A stretch of 64,000 nucleotides of DNA from CAUSWF01 sp963535465 (GTDB lineage Bacteria > Bacillota_I > Bacilli_A > RF39 > UBA660). Below, one piece after another: positions 16,850 through 25,519 of this stretch; the first letter of the stretch is position 1, and every line of letters begins with the position of its first letter. A program made the translations under genes and the position numbers. A model generated the notes under the pieces. The model was not told the DNA's origin. It saw nothing but the letters and a program-made list of their open reading frames with translations, and did no database searches. Where the stretch lies: positions 1 through 64,000 of the forward strand of contig CAUSWF010000006.1 of assembly GCA_963535465.1 (NCBI GenBank). The letters run 5' to 3'.

Positions 16850-17444
16850 ATACTCTTTTTGATATTGCAATACCATCTCCGATATTTAGAAATTCTGTTT
16901 TAAATTCAGTATTTTCTTCTAAATATTTACGATAGTTTTTTATCTTTCTTACTAGAGCTCTTAGATTTCTAGATTTTATTTCTTCTTCTTTTTCTGTTAA
17001 TCCATGAAAATTCATATTATCTGTTATAATAAGTCCTTTTTCATTTAGATTATCTTTGAATTTTTCAAAGAATTTAATATTTTGGGCTTTAGCAGCATCA
17101 ATAAATATTAAATCATATTTATCTTTAATATTTACTTCTAGAGCATCATTAAAGATAAGATTTATTCTGTCTTCTAAGTGGGCTTTTTTTACATTCTTAA
17201 CTGCTTTTAAATATCTTTTTTCATCTCTTTCTACAGATGTTATTTTAATATTATCACGAATAAATGCCATTATTATTGTAGAATATCCTATAGCAGTTCC
17301 TATTTCTAAAATGTTTTTTACATCTTTTTTTATAATTTGTTCTACTAGAAAATTTATTCCATCTCGTTGCATTATTGGTACATTTTCCTCTTCAGCATAT
17401 GTACGCATTTCTCTTATTAAATTTTCTTTTTCTATCCTATCCAT
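16848..17444 (-). CDS. trmR: tRNA 5-hydroxyuridine methyltransferase
   Basis: 198 residues, YrrM/TrmR type class I SAM-dependent O-methyltransferase. Motif I ILEIGTAIGYSTIIMA binds SAM; VERDEKRYLKAVKNV follows at the acidic loop; DLIFIDAAKAQ and LIITDNMNFHGL hold the metal-binding Asp/Asn residues of the catechol-OMT-like group. TrmR methylates ho5U34 in tRNA to mo5U34. The gene overlaps mltG by 13 bp and is next to trhP1-trhP2, which make the substrate, so the whole two-step pathway is together. GAAGAAGGAAA precedes the start. Confidence 0.88.
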   Translation of the reverse strand: MDRIEKENLIREMRTYAEEENVPIMQRDGINFLVEQIIKKDVKNILEIGTAIGYSTIIMAFIRDNIKITSVERDEKRYLKAVKNVKKAHLEDRINLIFNDALEVNIKDKYDLIFIDAAKAQNIKFFEKFKDNLNEKGLIITDNMNFHGLTEKEEEIKSRNLRALVRKIKNYRKYLEENTEFKTEFLNIGDGIAISKRV

Positions 17445-18463
17445 TTTCCTTCTTCCTTTAGTTGTTTAATTTTTTCTAGATGTTCTTTATAAGTTTTCAT
17501 AAAGTGAACTTTCATATTTGAATCTGCGACAAAATAAAGATAGTCTGTTTTTTTATAGTTTACAGTTGCTTCAATTGTTGTTTTATCGCATGAAGATATT
17601 GGAGATATTGGTAATCCAAGCATAGTTCTATTTCTTGTGTTGTATTTATTTTTTTTATCAAGTTCTGCTTGAGTTAGTGGTATCTTCATAGACTTTTGTT
17701 CTGCATAATATGTAGTAACGTCTGATCCTAGTGCTATTTTCTTTTCCAATCTATTGTAGAAAACTCCAGCAATTAATCTTTTATCTTCTAATAATTTACC
17801 TTCTTTTTCTACAAGAGATGCCATAGTTAACACTTCATGTGGATTATCTTTTATCTTATCTTTATATGGTTCTAATACTTTAGCTTGTTCATCTAATAAT
17901 GTTTTAAATATTTGTTTTACAGATACATTCTTAGATGTGAAATTATATGTATTTGGGGCAAGATATCCTTCTAGTGGATAATATATTCCATCTTGTAATA
18001 TCTTGTCTGTTACAAACCAGTATTTAGATATTAATTCTTTTAAATATGTTTTATCTTTTCCAAGTTTTATTACATCTTCTTCTGTATTATTAGTATTTTG
18101 GCTTATAACTTTAGCATAGTCAGTAAATCTTTCACCTTCTCTAAATGTTATATTTATTCCTTTAGATGTTCCTTTTTGAAGTAGTTCTATTATTTCATTT
18201 GGTGTCATTGATTGTTTTAAAGTATATATTCCTGATTTAAATTTTGGTTTTATTAATTTTACTTTAACTTTATAATAAAATAAGTTGTTTATAAGTTTAT
18301 TTTTATATAAAATATTTCCAACTTGTAGAGCAGATGTTCCGTTTGGTACTTCTATTTCTATTTCTTTTTTGGAATTTTTATCATATGGAGATGATATGTA
18401 TAAATACCCTCCAATACCTATTAGAATTATTCCTAATAGCATTAATATTATTATCTTTTTCAT
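17432..18463 (-). CDS. mltG: Endolytic murein transglycosylase MltG
   Basis: 343 residues: an N-terminal anchor helix (IIILMLLGIILIGIGGYLYI), a LysM-like region (VPNGTSALQVGNILYKNKLI) and a YceG domain with the catalytic Glu in TMASLVEKEGK, then AGVFYNRLEKKIALGSDVT and YNTRNRTMLGLPISPIS, all conserved in MltG. It cuts nascent glycan strands at the membrane and sets strand length. Its presence shows the host builds peptidoglycan. It is in the conserved ireB-ruvX-yrzB-mltG-trmR order of Bacilli and begins about 25 bp after yrzB, beyond a terminator hairpin. Confidence 0.95.
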   Translation of the reverse strand: MKKIIILMLLGIILIGIGGYLYISSPYDKNSKKEIEIEVPNGTSALQVGNILYKNKLINNLFYYKVKVKLIKPKFKSGIYTLKQSMTPNEIIELLQKGTSKGINITFREGERFTDYAKVISQNTNNTEEDVIKLGKDKTYLKELISKYWFVTDKILQDGIYYPLEGYLAPNTYNFTSKNVSVKQIFKTLLDEQAKVLEPYKDKIKDNPHEVLTMASLVEKEGKLLEDKRLIAGVFYNRLEKKIALGSDVTTYYAEQKSMKIPLTQAELDKKNKYNTRNRTMLGLPISPISSCDKTTIEATVNYKKTDYLYFVADSNMKVHFMKTYKEHLEKIKQLKEEGKWIG

Positions 18464-18476
18464 TATTTCTCCGTGG

Positions 18477-18498
18477 AAAAAAAGTGATTACTCACTTT
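18477..18498 (-). terminator. Terminator hairpin between yrzB and mltG
   Basis: Minus strand AAAGTGA-GTAA-TCACTTT stem followed by seven T. The yrzB stop TAA is in the loop, and mltG starts 14 bp later, so it probably works as a partial terminator inside the operon. Confidence 0.7.
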
Positions 18499-18757
18499 CT
18501 TCCTTTACACTTTCTTGTGCTGCTTCTAATATTGCATTTATTATATTCCATTCTTTTTCTGTTTCGATTGGAAGCAATTTAGAATGCTCGTTTTCTTTAT
18601 CATAAGTTGATGCATATACTTGTGTATTTCCTTCTTCATCTGTTGAGTCATCTGTATATACTATGTAGCTTTTTCCTGTTTCTTCGCTATCGAATGTAAA
18701 TATTACATCGAATGTCTTTTCATTTCCATCTTTGTCTAATGTAGTTATTGTATTCAT
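18488..18757 (-). CDS. yrzB: DUF1292 protein YrzB
   Basis: 89 residues, acidic, DUF1292 family: ITTLDKDGNEKTFDVIFTFD, then SYIVYTDDSTDEEGNTQVYAS and a C-terminal AILEAAQE helix. These short proteins are always found beside ruvX and ireB in Bacilli; the function is unknown. The start overlaps the ruvX stop as ATGA, suggesting translational coupling. Confidence 0.9.
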   Translation of the reverse strand: MNTITTLDKDGNEKTFDVIFTFDSEETGKSYIVYTDDSTDEEGNTQVYASTYDKENEHSKLLPIETEKEWNIINAILEAAQESVKEESE

Positions 18758-19173
18758 TTTCTTTTCTCCTTATCTAAATACTGTTGAAGTATGATTGTAG
18801 CAGCAATACTGTCTACAACTTTCTTTCTTTTTTTTCTTGATACATCTGATGATATAAGCATATCTAATGCTGATTTTGTAGTTAATCTTTCATCTTCTAA
18901 TATTACTGGAATAGTAGTTTTTTCTTCTATCATTTTTTTAAACTTTTCAGATAGTTCTGCTTTTAATCCAATTGTATTATTCATATTTTTTGGATAGCCT
19001 AGAATTATCTTTTCTATATTTTGTTCTTCTATTAATTTAAGTACTTCATCTACTAAACTTTCATACTCTTCATTATGTCTTATTGTTTTTAGGGATGAGG
19101 CAATAGTTTTAGTATTATCACTTAATGATACTCCTAGTGTTCTTGACCCTAAATCTAATCCTAAATATCTCAT
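18754..19173 (-). CDS. ruvX: Holliday junction resolvase-like YqgF/RuvX
   Basis: 139 residues with the RNase H-like fold typical of YqgF: MRYLGLDLGSRTLGVSLSD (first catalytic Asp), IEKIILGYPKNMNNTIG, VILEDERLTTKSALDML and VDSIAATIILQQYL (the last Asp). The family acts in 16S rRNA 5' maturation and perhaps recombination. It begins in a TAATG overlap with ireB and ends in an ATGA overlap with yrzB. Confidence 0.93.
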   Translation of the reverse strand: MRYLGLDLGSRTLGVSLSDNTKTIASSLKTIRHNEEYESLVDEVLKLIEEQNIEKIILGYPKNMNNTIGLKAELSEKFKKMIEEKTTIPVILEDERLTTKSALDMLISSDVSRKKRKKVVDSIAATIILQQYLDKEKRK

Positions 19174-19421
19174 TATTTGTTTTTACGAAATTCTTCTAAT
19201 AGAACTTCTACTATCTTAGCTCTATCTAGGCTTCTTATTTTTAGTCTTGCTTCTTTATAACTAGAAATATATCCTGGATCTCCACTAATCAAGTAACCAA
19301 CTATTTGTGCAGTTGGATTGTAACCTCTTTCTGATAATGCTTTATATACATCATCTATTGTTTTCTTTGCAAGTTCTTTGTCTACGTTATCAATATTAAA
19401 TAATGCTGTATCTTCTTTCAT
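19173..19421 (-). CDS. ireB: IreB family regulatory phosphoprotein
   Basis: 82 residues, the full length of DUF965/IreB: VYKALSERGYNPTAQIVGYLISGDPGYISSYKEAR is nearly the family consensus, although only part is quoted as two blocks, ALSERGYNPTAQIVGYLISG and DPGYISSYKEARLKIR. In Enterococcus IreB is a substrate of the IreK Ser/Thr kinase and affects cephalosporin tolerance. An N-terminal Thr (MKEDT) could be the phosphosite. First gene of the cluster. Confidence 0.93.
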   Translation of the reverse strand: MKEDTALFNIDNVDKELAKKTIDDVYKALSERGYNPTAQIVGYLISGDPGYISSYKEARLKIRSLDRAKIVEVLLEEFRKNK

Positions 19422-19472
19422 ATATATCTCCTATTCTATAAATATTTTATCAAATATATTTATTTTTTTCTA

Positions 19473-20621
19473 CTACCTATAGAAGAAGAATACATATATT
19501 AAGAATATTAGGAATATACTCATTAATATATATCCATTAATTTTGTCTGCTAGAGATGATTTTTCATCTACTCCTAAAGCTTTAGTTACTAGTACTCCAC
19601 CTACTAATCCTCCGATATGAGCAAAGTTATCTATTCCTTGGATACTAAATCCGATTATTAAATTTAGTAAAATTATCGGTATTATTTGAGACTTGATTAC
19701 ATTACCTAAATAAACTCTATAGTGGTATCCAAAGTATAGAAGTGATCCTAACAGACCAAAGATTGCTCCTGATGCTCCTATAGATATAGAAGTTAAGTCT
19801 CCTAGAGTTATTGATAGTAGTGATGCAAATACTGCACTCATTAGATATATTAGAATATATTTTTTCTTACCTAAAAAACTTTCTATTTGTGTTCCTATTA
19901 TATATAAAGAATACATGTTAACAAGTAAATGGACTGCACTTGCATGTAGAAATTCACTTGTTATTAGACGGAAGAAATCTCCATTTTTTACCATTTCTCC
20001 TATTAATCCATAATTATATATTATTTGATCATAGTTGCCTAATAATTTAGGTAATATATATAGCAAGATGCATATTGTCATTATAAAATATGTTATATAT
20101 GGCTTTTTAGATGAAAATACTTTTTCTATTTTAGTTGCGTCTTCTTCATTGTGTTTATTTATATCATTTGTAATTTTTGCAAATAATTCAAACCCATCTT
20201 CTTCATATTTCATTTTATTTTTTAAATCTGGGAAGATATCTTTTAATAATTTATTTTCTTTTATATCTTCCTCTGTTTTAGCATCTATTATTAAGTTATG
20301 GTTATCTTTATTTTCTTTATCTACATTATCTCCTAAGTCTAGGAATATTGATAGTGTATTTACTTTAAATGATAGAGTCTTGGCTTTTATTTTTTTAACT
20401 ATTCTTTTTGTTTTGAATATATCAAAAGCAAATTGCTCTTCATTGTGAATATATCCTGATACTATTCTTACTATTCTATAGTCTTCAGACATATTTTCTA
20501 ACCATATCTCATCATTTACTCCTTGTAGTATTATAGGAGTATAATTTTTTTCAGTTATAAAATAATGAAGTAATTTCATTACTAATATATTTTTATCATC
20601 TATTTTTATTTCTTGATTCAT
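19473..20621 (-). CDS. Rhomboid family intramembrane serine protease
   Basis: 382 residues: about 170 residues of cytosolic domain (REIVRIVSGYIHNEEQFAFD type, as in Bacillus GluP/YqgP), then six or seven membrane helices. The catalytic Ser is in SIGASGAIFGLLG and the His in FAHIGGLVGGVLV; the L1-loop WR is replaced by FFRLITSEFLHAS with HLLVNMYSLYIIG behind it. It should cleave membrane proteins. It is transcribed alone, with the duplicated rluD terminator (20659-20688) just upstream of its start. Confidence 0.9.
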   Translation of the reverse strand: MNQEIKIDDKNILVMKLLHYFITEKNYTPIILQGVNDEIWLENMSEDYRIVRIVSGYIHNEEQFAFDIFKTKRIVKKIKAKTLSFKVNTLSIFLDLGDNVDKENKDNHNLIIDAKTEEDIKENKLLKDIFPDLKNKMKYEEDGFELFAKITNDINKHNEEDATKIEKVFSSKKPYITYFIMTICILLYILPKLLGNYDQIIYNYGLIGEMVKNGDFFRLITSEFLHASAVHLLVNMYSLYIIGTQIESFLGKKKYILIYLMSAVFASLLSITLGDLTSISIGASGAIFGLLGSLLYFGYHYRVYLGNVIKSQIIPIILLNLIIGFSIQGIDNFAHIGGLVGGVLVTKALGVDEKSSLADKINGYILMSIFLIFLIYVFFFYR

Positions 20622-20637
20622 ATTTTCTCCTCTTAGA

Positions 20638-20774
20638 TATTATACTATAATTCATATTAAAAACATACTTATCTTACTAAGTATGTTTACATTTTATTCT
20701 TCTCTTAACTTTTCTAATGCTTTTTCAAACTCTTCTGGTGGATTTATTTCATATGATAATAGTTTAGATGTTAT
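20638..20774. repeat. 137-bp direct repeat, left copy (rluD 3' end remnant)
   Basis: This stretch is identical over all 137 bases to 21951-22087. It holds the last 27 codons of rluD with stop, plus the rluD terminator (stem AAACATACTTA / TAAGTATGTTT, here 20659-20688). Here it is not joined to the rest of rluD, so it is a duplicated, non-functional gene end that now acts as terminator for the phosphotransferase gene. Confidence 0.97.
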
Positions 20775-20785
20775 AAATTTAATTC

Positions 20786-21799
20786 CTATATATATTTTAT
20801 TAGGCTTTCTGATATTTCATTTCCTTTTTTATATATAGATCTGGCCAGATTAGTTCTAAATATTGCAAATTTAAGTATTTTCTTATTTTGCTTATTTTCT
20901 AAATATTGTTTGTATCCGTAAGAACTACATAGTAGTTGTATGAGATATAAATACGGTAAATATTTTATATCATAATAATTTAATGGATAATATTTTGTAA
21001 ATTCTTTAACATACATTACTAAATTTTCTATGTTTATTTCTCCATTTTTAACTTCTTTATCAATGTAACTGTATGACCTTATTATTTCCCATATTATTGG
21101 CATTTTTGCAGCTGATACAAAGTCAATTACCGCTGCTATTTTACCACTTTTATTATATATAAATTGTTGTACACTATAATCACCATGTGTTTCTGATATA
21201 GTAATTTTTTTTATTTTTTCGAAATCACATACATCTTTTATATTTTTTAACATTTTTATCTTTTCTTCTAAATCTTCTTTTATCTTTATATCATCTTTAT
21301 CAACACATTTTTTTATTAAATCTTCAAGCTTTTTTATACTTCGTTTTATCGTATCTTCTGAATGCCATTCTGTTATATCACTTATTGGCATTTTTATATT
21401 CTTTCCTGCAAGGCCTTTTACTATTAACCCTAATATTTTTGCAGATTCTATAATTTGTTCTTGGTTACCAGTGTTTTGTTCTTTTATATATCCTTTTATA
21501 AATTTTTGTAAAATTATAATCCTATTTTTATGAATAAAGTAGCTTTTACCATTAAGCGTTTTTATATATTTTGGAACATTCAATTTTTCTCCTCTTAAAA
21601 CATCTAATATTTTAATTTCTTTTTCAATATCTTCCTTTTTATATTTTGATTGGAATTCTTTCAAGATGATATCATTATTTAATTTATATATATTTGCACT
21701 TCCTCTAGCTACTTTTTTTATCTTCTTTATTTCTATACCATATTTTTTATTTACAACTTTTTTTATTATGTTTTCCGTAAACAATGACTTTTCTATCAT
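20786..21799 (-). CDS. APH-family phosphotransferase (aminoglycoside/choline kinase-like)
   Basis: 337 residues of the APH/CotS/homoserine kinase-like fold. N-lobe: YKLNNDIILKEFQSKYKKED with the ATP-binding Lys, and RIIILQKFIKGYI hinge. Catalytic loop SETHGDYSVQQFIYN (HxxGDY, Asp base), metal-binding Asp in KIAAVIDFVSAAKMP. Substrate cannot be told; CotS/LicA-like small-molecule kinases and drug phosphotransferases share these motifs. Start ATG 21799 follows GGAGGG by 5 nt, while an ATG at 21811 overlaps that site. It is enclosed by the 137-bp repeat, so it was probably inserted behind rluD. Confidence 0.75.
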   Translation of the reverse strand: MIEKSLFTENIIKKVVNKKYGIEIKKIKKVARGSANIYKLNNDIILKEFQSKYKKEDIEKEIKILDVLRGEKLNVPKYIKTLNGKSYFIHKNRIIILQKFIKGYIKEQNTGNQEQIIESAKILGLIVKGLAGKNIKMPISDITEWHSEDTIKRSIKKLEDLIKKCVDKDDIKIKEDLEEKIKMLKNIKDVCDFEKIKKITISETHGDYSVQQFIYNKSGKIAAVIDFVSAAKMPIIWEIIRSYSYIDKEVKNGEINIENLVMYVKEFTKYYPLNYYDIKYLPYLYLIQLLCSSYGYKQYLENKQNKKILKFAIFRTNLARSIYKKGNEISESLIKYI

Positions 21800-21950
21800 T
21801 TTTCCCTCCATATTTTTTTCATTATTGATAATTTCTATCGTTCATATATTTTTTAGTGATCTTAGCTTATTTAATATTTTCGTTTATAGTATCGTGTCAT
21901 CTGTAAATAATGGTATACCTGCATTTCATATAATAAGTTATTTTAAATTG

Positions 21951-22087
21951 TATTATACTATAATTCATATTAAAAACATACTTATCTTACTAAGTATGTT
22001 TACATTTTATTCTTCTCTTAACTTTTCTAATGCTTTTTCAAACTCTTCTGGTGGATTTATTTCATATGATAATAGTTTAGATGTTAT
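21951..22087. repeat. 137-bp direct repeat, right copy (rluD 3' end)
   Basis: Functional copy of the repeat, forming the real end of rluD and its terminator. Offset to the left copy is 1313 bp with no mismatch. The sequences differ at once beyond both ends, which fixes the repeat limits. Confidence 0.97.
21972..22001 (-). terminator. Intrinsic terminator of rluD
   Basis: Minus strand AAACATACTTA-GTAAGA-TAAGTATGTTT stem followed by TT; the T tract is short. The same hairpin is copied at 20659-20688. Confidence 0.75.
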
Positions 22088-22891
22088 TGGATGAGTAAAC
22101 TCTATTTTATATGAGTGAAGCATTTGTCCGAAGTCAGTTGATTTTTTCTTACTATATATTGGATCATTTGTTACAGTGTGTCCTATATAGTTTAGATGAA
22201 CTCTTATTTGATGAGTTCTTCCTGTTTTTAATGTTGCTTCTATAAATGTATTATTTTTAAATCTTTCTAATACTTTTATATCTGTTATAGCACTCTTTCC
22301 TTTAGCATTTACTTGCATCTTTTGTCTATCTTCAGGATTTCTTCCGATAGGTGCATCTATTGTAGCTGTATTTTCTATTATTCTTCCATCTACTATAGCA
22401 AGATATTTTCTTTCTACTTCTTTTTTAGAAATCATATCTGATAATAATTCTTGAGTTTTTTCATCTTTAGCAATTATCATTAATCCACTAGTATCTTTAT
22501 CTAATCTATGTACTATTCCAGGTCTAATATTAGTAGTTGGTCCTTTATTTAAATAATACAAGACTGCATTTACTAATGTATCATTATAGTGGCCTGGTGC
22601 AGGATGTGTTACTAGACCTGATTTTTTATTTATGATCATTAAATAATCATCTTCATATACTATATCTAGAGGCATATTAGTTGGTTTAATATCAGTTATT
22701 TCTTCTTGTTCTTTTTCAAGTACTTCTATTTTATCATTTAATTTTACTTTATAATTTGTTTTAGGTACTTCTCCATTTACTAATATATTATCTTCTTTTA
22801 TTAATTTTTGTATTTTACTTCTAGATATATTTAATTTATTTGATAAATATGAGTCTATTCTTTCTAAATTATCTTCTTCTACTAATATCAT
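22007..22891 (-). CDS. rluD: 23S rRNA pseudouridine synthase RluD-type
   Basis: 294 residues: N-terminal S4 RNA-binding domain (LDSYLSNKLNISRSKIQKLI region, VNGEVPKTNYKVKLND), then the RluA-family catalytic domain with RPGIVHRLDKDTSGLMIIAK (catalytic Asp) and LKTGRTHQIRVHLNYIGH. It isomerises uridines in helix 69 of 23S rRNA, or acts at a related site. It is followed by a hairpin terminator. The 3' 81 bp are duplicated 1.3 kb downstream. Confidence 0.92.
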   Translation of the reverse strand: MILVEEDNLERIDSYLSNKLNISRSKIQKLIKEDNILVNGEVPKTNYKVKLNDKIEVLEKEQEEITDIKPTNMPLDIVYEDDYLMIINKKSGLVTHPAPGHYNDTLVNAVLYYLNKGPTTNIRPGIVHRLDKDTSGLMIIAKDEKTQELLSDMISKKEVERKYLAIVDGRIIENTATIDAPIGRNPEDRQKMQVNAKGKSAITDIKVLERFKNNTFIEATLKTGRTHQIRVHLNYIGHTVTNDPIYSKKKSTDFGQMLHSYKIEFTHPITSKLLSYEINPPEEFEKALEKLREE

Positions 22892-22899
22892 ATTTCTCC

Positions 22900-25287
22900 T
22901 TATTTTATTACTATATTTAGTATTTTATTAGGTACATATATTTCTTTTACTATTTCGTGATTATCTAAATACTTAGATACATTTTCTTCTTGTTTTGCTA
23001 GTTTTAAGATTTCTTCTTTTGATAAATTTTCATCTATTTCTATATTACCTCTTAATTTACCATTTACTGATACTGGTAATTTTATTTTATCTTCTTTTAA
23101 TTTAGATGGGTCATATTCTGGCCATTTTTCATATGCTATAGTATTAGTATGTCCTAACATAGACCATATTTCTTCTGTCATAAATGGACAAATTGGGTTT
23201 AATAATTTTACTAAGCTTTCTGCATATTTTAGTGGTAATACTTTTTCTTTATATATTGCATTAACAAATATCATTATTTGAGATATTGCAGTATTAAATT
23301 TTAATTCTTCAAAATCTTCTGTTACTTTCTTTACAGTTTGATTATATATTTTATCTAGATTAGTATTTTCTACATCTTTTACTTTGTCTTCTGTAAATAT
23401 ACGCCATACTCTTTCTATAAATTTACGTGATGCTTCGCATCCTGTATCTGACCATGGTTTATCTGCTTCTAATGGTCCCATGAACATTTCATATAATCTT
23501 AATGTATCTGCTCCATATGTTTTTATTATTTCATTTGGATTTACTACAAATTCTGGATAACGTTTGCCCATTTTTATTCCATTTGCTCCTAGTATCATTC
23601 CTTGATGAAATAATTTTTTAAATGGTTCTTTTACAGAAGATAATCCTTTATCATATAGATATCTATTCCACATTCTTGAATATAGTAAGTGACCTCCTGT
23701 ATGTTCTGGTCCTCCTATATATAAATCTACTGGTAGCCAGTGTTTTAATAATTTGCTATCAGCAAAAGCATTATCATTATGTGGGTCAATATATCTCATA
23801 TAATACCAAGATGATCCAGCAGATCCAGGCATTGTAGATGTTTCTCTTTTACCTTTTATTCCGTTTACTTCTACTTCTACCCAGTCATGCGCTTTTTCGA
23901 GTGGTGAAGTATTTCCTTCTGGTTTATAGTCATTTAATACTGGTAGTATTAAAGGTAGTTCTTCATCTTTTAATACTACATCTTTATTATTTTCTAGATG
24001 AATTATCGGTATTGGTTCTCCCCAATATCTTTGACGAGCAAATATCCAGTCTCTTAATCTATAATTTACTTCTTTTTTACCTATATTTTTTTCTTCTAGA
24101 TATTTAATAATTTTATCTATTGCTTCTTCTTTATTTAAGCCATCTAAGAAGCTTGAATTTATATGAATTCCATCTCCTGTATAGGCTTTTTCTTCTATGT
24201 TTTCTCCTTCTAATACTTGAATTATTTCTAATCTATATTTTTTAGCAAATTCATAGTCTCTATCGTCATGAGCAGGAACTGCCATTATTGCTCCTGTTCC
24301 ATAAGTAGATAATACATAATCGCTTATCCAAATAGGGATTTTTTTATTATTAACAGGATTTATAGCATAACTTCCAGTAAATGCTCCTGTTTTTTCTTTT
24401 GATAGAGATGTTCTTTCTAATTCTGATTTAGAAGCTGATATTTTTTTATAATTTTTTATTTCTTCTTTTTGATCTTTTTTAGTTATTTCATCTACTAAAC
24501 TATGTTCAGGCGATAAGACACAGTATGTTGCACCAAATAGTGTATCTGGTCTTGTTGTAAAAACTTCAAAATATTTATCAGTTCCATCTACTTTAAATGT
24601 TACTTTAGCTCCAGTTGATTTACCTATCCAGTTTCTTTGCATTTCTTTTGTTGACTCTGGCCAATCTATTTCTTCTAAGCCTTCTAGTAGTTTTTCTGCA
24701 TAAGCAGGCATATCTATTACCCATTGAGACATATTACGTCTTATAACAGGATAGCCCCCTCTTTCACTTTTTCCATCAATTACTTCATCATTTGACAATA
24801 CTGTTCCTAATTCTTCACACCAGTTTACTGGCATATCAACTTTTCTTGCCAAACCATCTTTATATAGTTCTTTAAATATCCATTGAGTCCATTTATAATA
24901 CTTAGGATCACATGTTGATATTTCTTTATCCCAGTCAAATGAAAATCCTGCATTATTTAGTTGTCCTTTAAATACTTTAATATTTTCATTTGTAAAAATA
25001 CTTGGATGATTTCCTGTTGATATAGCATATTGTTCAGCTGGTAGTCCAAATGCATCCCACCCCATTGGATGAAGTACGTTAAATCCTCTCATTCTTTTAT
25101 ATCTTGCGATGATATCTGTTGCGGTATATCCTTCAACGTGTCCTGCATGAAGTCCTGCTCCTGATGGATATGGGAACATATCTAATACATAATATTTTGG
25201 TTTACTAAAATCATGTAAATTAGTTTCAAATGTTTTATTTTCTTCCCAATATTTTTTCCATTTTTCTTCTATTACATTGTGATTCAT
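22900..25287 (-). CDS. leuS: Leucyl-tRNA synthetase
   Basis: 795 residues, class Ia synthetase. HIGH box in PYPSGAGLHAGHVEGYT; the CP1 editing domain has FEVFTTRPDTLFGATYC and GTGAIMAVPAHDDRDYEFA with the conserved Thr-rich loop and Asp; the KMSKS box reads IKMGKRYPEFVVNP, so the usual KMSKS is KMGKR. The C-terminal domain with LPVSVNGKLRGNIEI is present. It charges tRNA-Leu and edits near-cognates. Expression is controlled by the T-box directly upstream. GGAGGAAAT precedes the ATG. Confidence 0.97.
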   Translation of the reverse strand: MNHNVIEEKWKKYWEENKTFETNLHDFSKPKYYVLDMFPYPSGAGLHAGHVEGYTATDIIARYKRMRGFNVLHPMGWDAFGLPAEQYAISTGNHPSIFTNENIKVFKGQLNNAGFSFDWDKEISTCDPKYYKWTQWIFKELYKDGLARKVDMPVNWCEELGTVLSNDEVIDGKSERGGYPVIRRNMSQWVIDMPAYAEKLLEGLEEIDWPESTKEMQRNWIGKSTGAKVTFKVDGTDKYFEVFTTRPDTLFGATYCVLSPEHSLVDEITKKDQKEEIKNYKKISASKSELERTSLSKEKTGAFTGSYAINPVNNKKIPIWISDYVLSTYGTGAIMAVPAHDDRDYEFAKKYRLEIIQVLEGENIEEKAYTGDGIHINSSFLDGLNKEEAIDKIIKYLEEKNIGKKEVNYRLRDWIFARQRYWGEPIPIIHLENNKDVVLKDEELPLILPVLNDYKPEGNTSPLEKAHDWVEVEVNGIKGKRETSTMPGSAGSSWYYMRYIDPHNDNAFADSKLLKHWLPVDLYIGGPEHTGGHLLYSRMWNRYLYDKGLSSVKEPFKKLFHQGMILGANGIKMGKRYPEFVVNPNEIIKTYGADTLRLYEMFMGPLEADKPWSDTGCEASRKFIERVWRIFTEDKVKDVENTNLDKIYNQTVKKVTEDFEELKFNTAISQIMIFVNAIYKEKVLPLKYAESLVKLLNPICPFMTEEIWSMLGHTNTIAYEKWPEYDPSKLKEDKIKLPVSVNGKLRGNIEIDENLSKEEILKLAKQEENVSKYLDNHEIVKEIYVPNKILNIVIK

Positions 25288-25297
25288 ATTTCCTCCA

Positions 25298-25490
25298 CAA
25301 AAAAAGGTAATACCAAAGGACGAATTATCGTGGTACCACCTTATTTTTTTCTTTCTTATTTTTTAAAGAAGTTTATTCTCCTATAAGCTCCAAAAACAAG
25401 TTCATTATTTCATACTATATCTTTACACCTACCAGATACTCTCTATAAGTAATTCGTAATTACTACTTTTCCTTCATTGCTTTTATATGT
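25298..25490 (-). promoter_or_regulatory. T-box leader of leuS
   Basis: Minus-strand leader with all T-box marks: Stem I region starting near GCAATGAAGGAAAAGTAG, an AGTATCTGGTAGG element, the AACTTG specifier region where CTT (25400-25398) is the likely Leu codon, TTTTTGGAGC after it, the T-box core GGTGGTACCACG (25340-25329), and the terminator in which GGTGGTACC can pair with GGTATTACC followed by seven T (25305-25299). Uncharged tRNA-Leu would stabilise the antiterminator and switch on leuS. The specifier assignment is my reading, not a computed fold. Confidence 0.93.
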
Positions 25491-25519
25491 CTATATTATA
25501 GAATAAAACTTTATATAAT

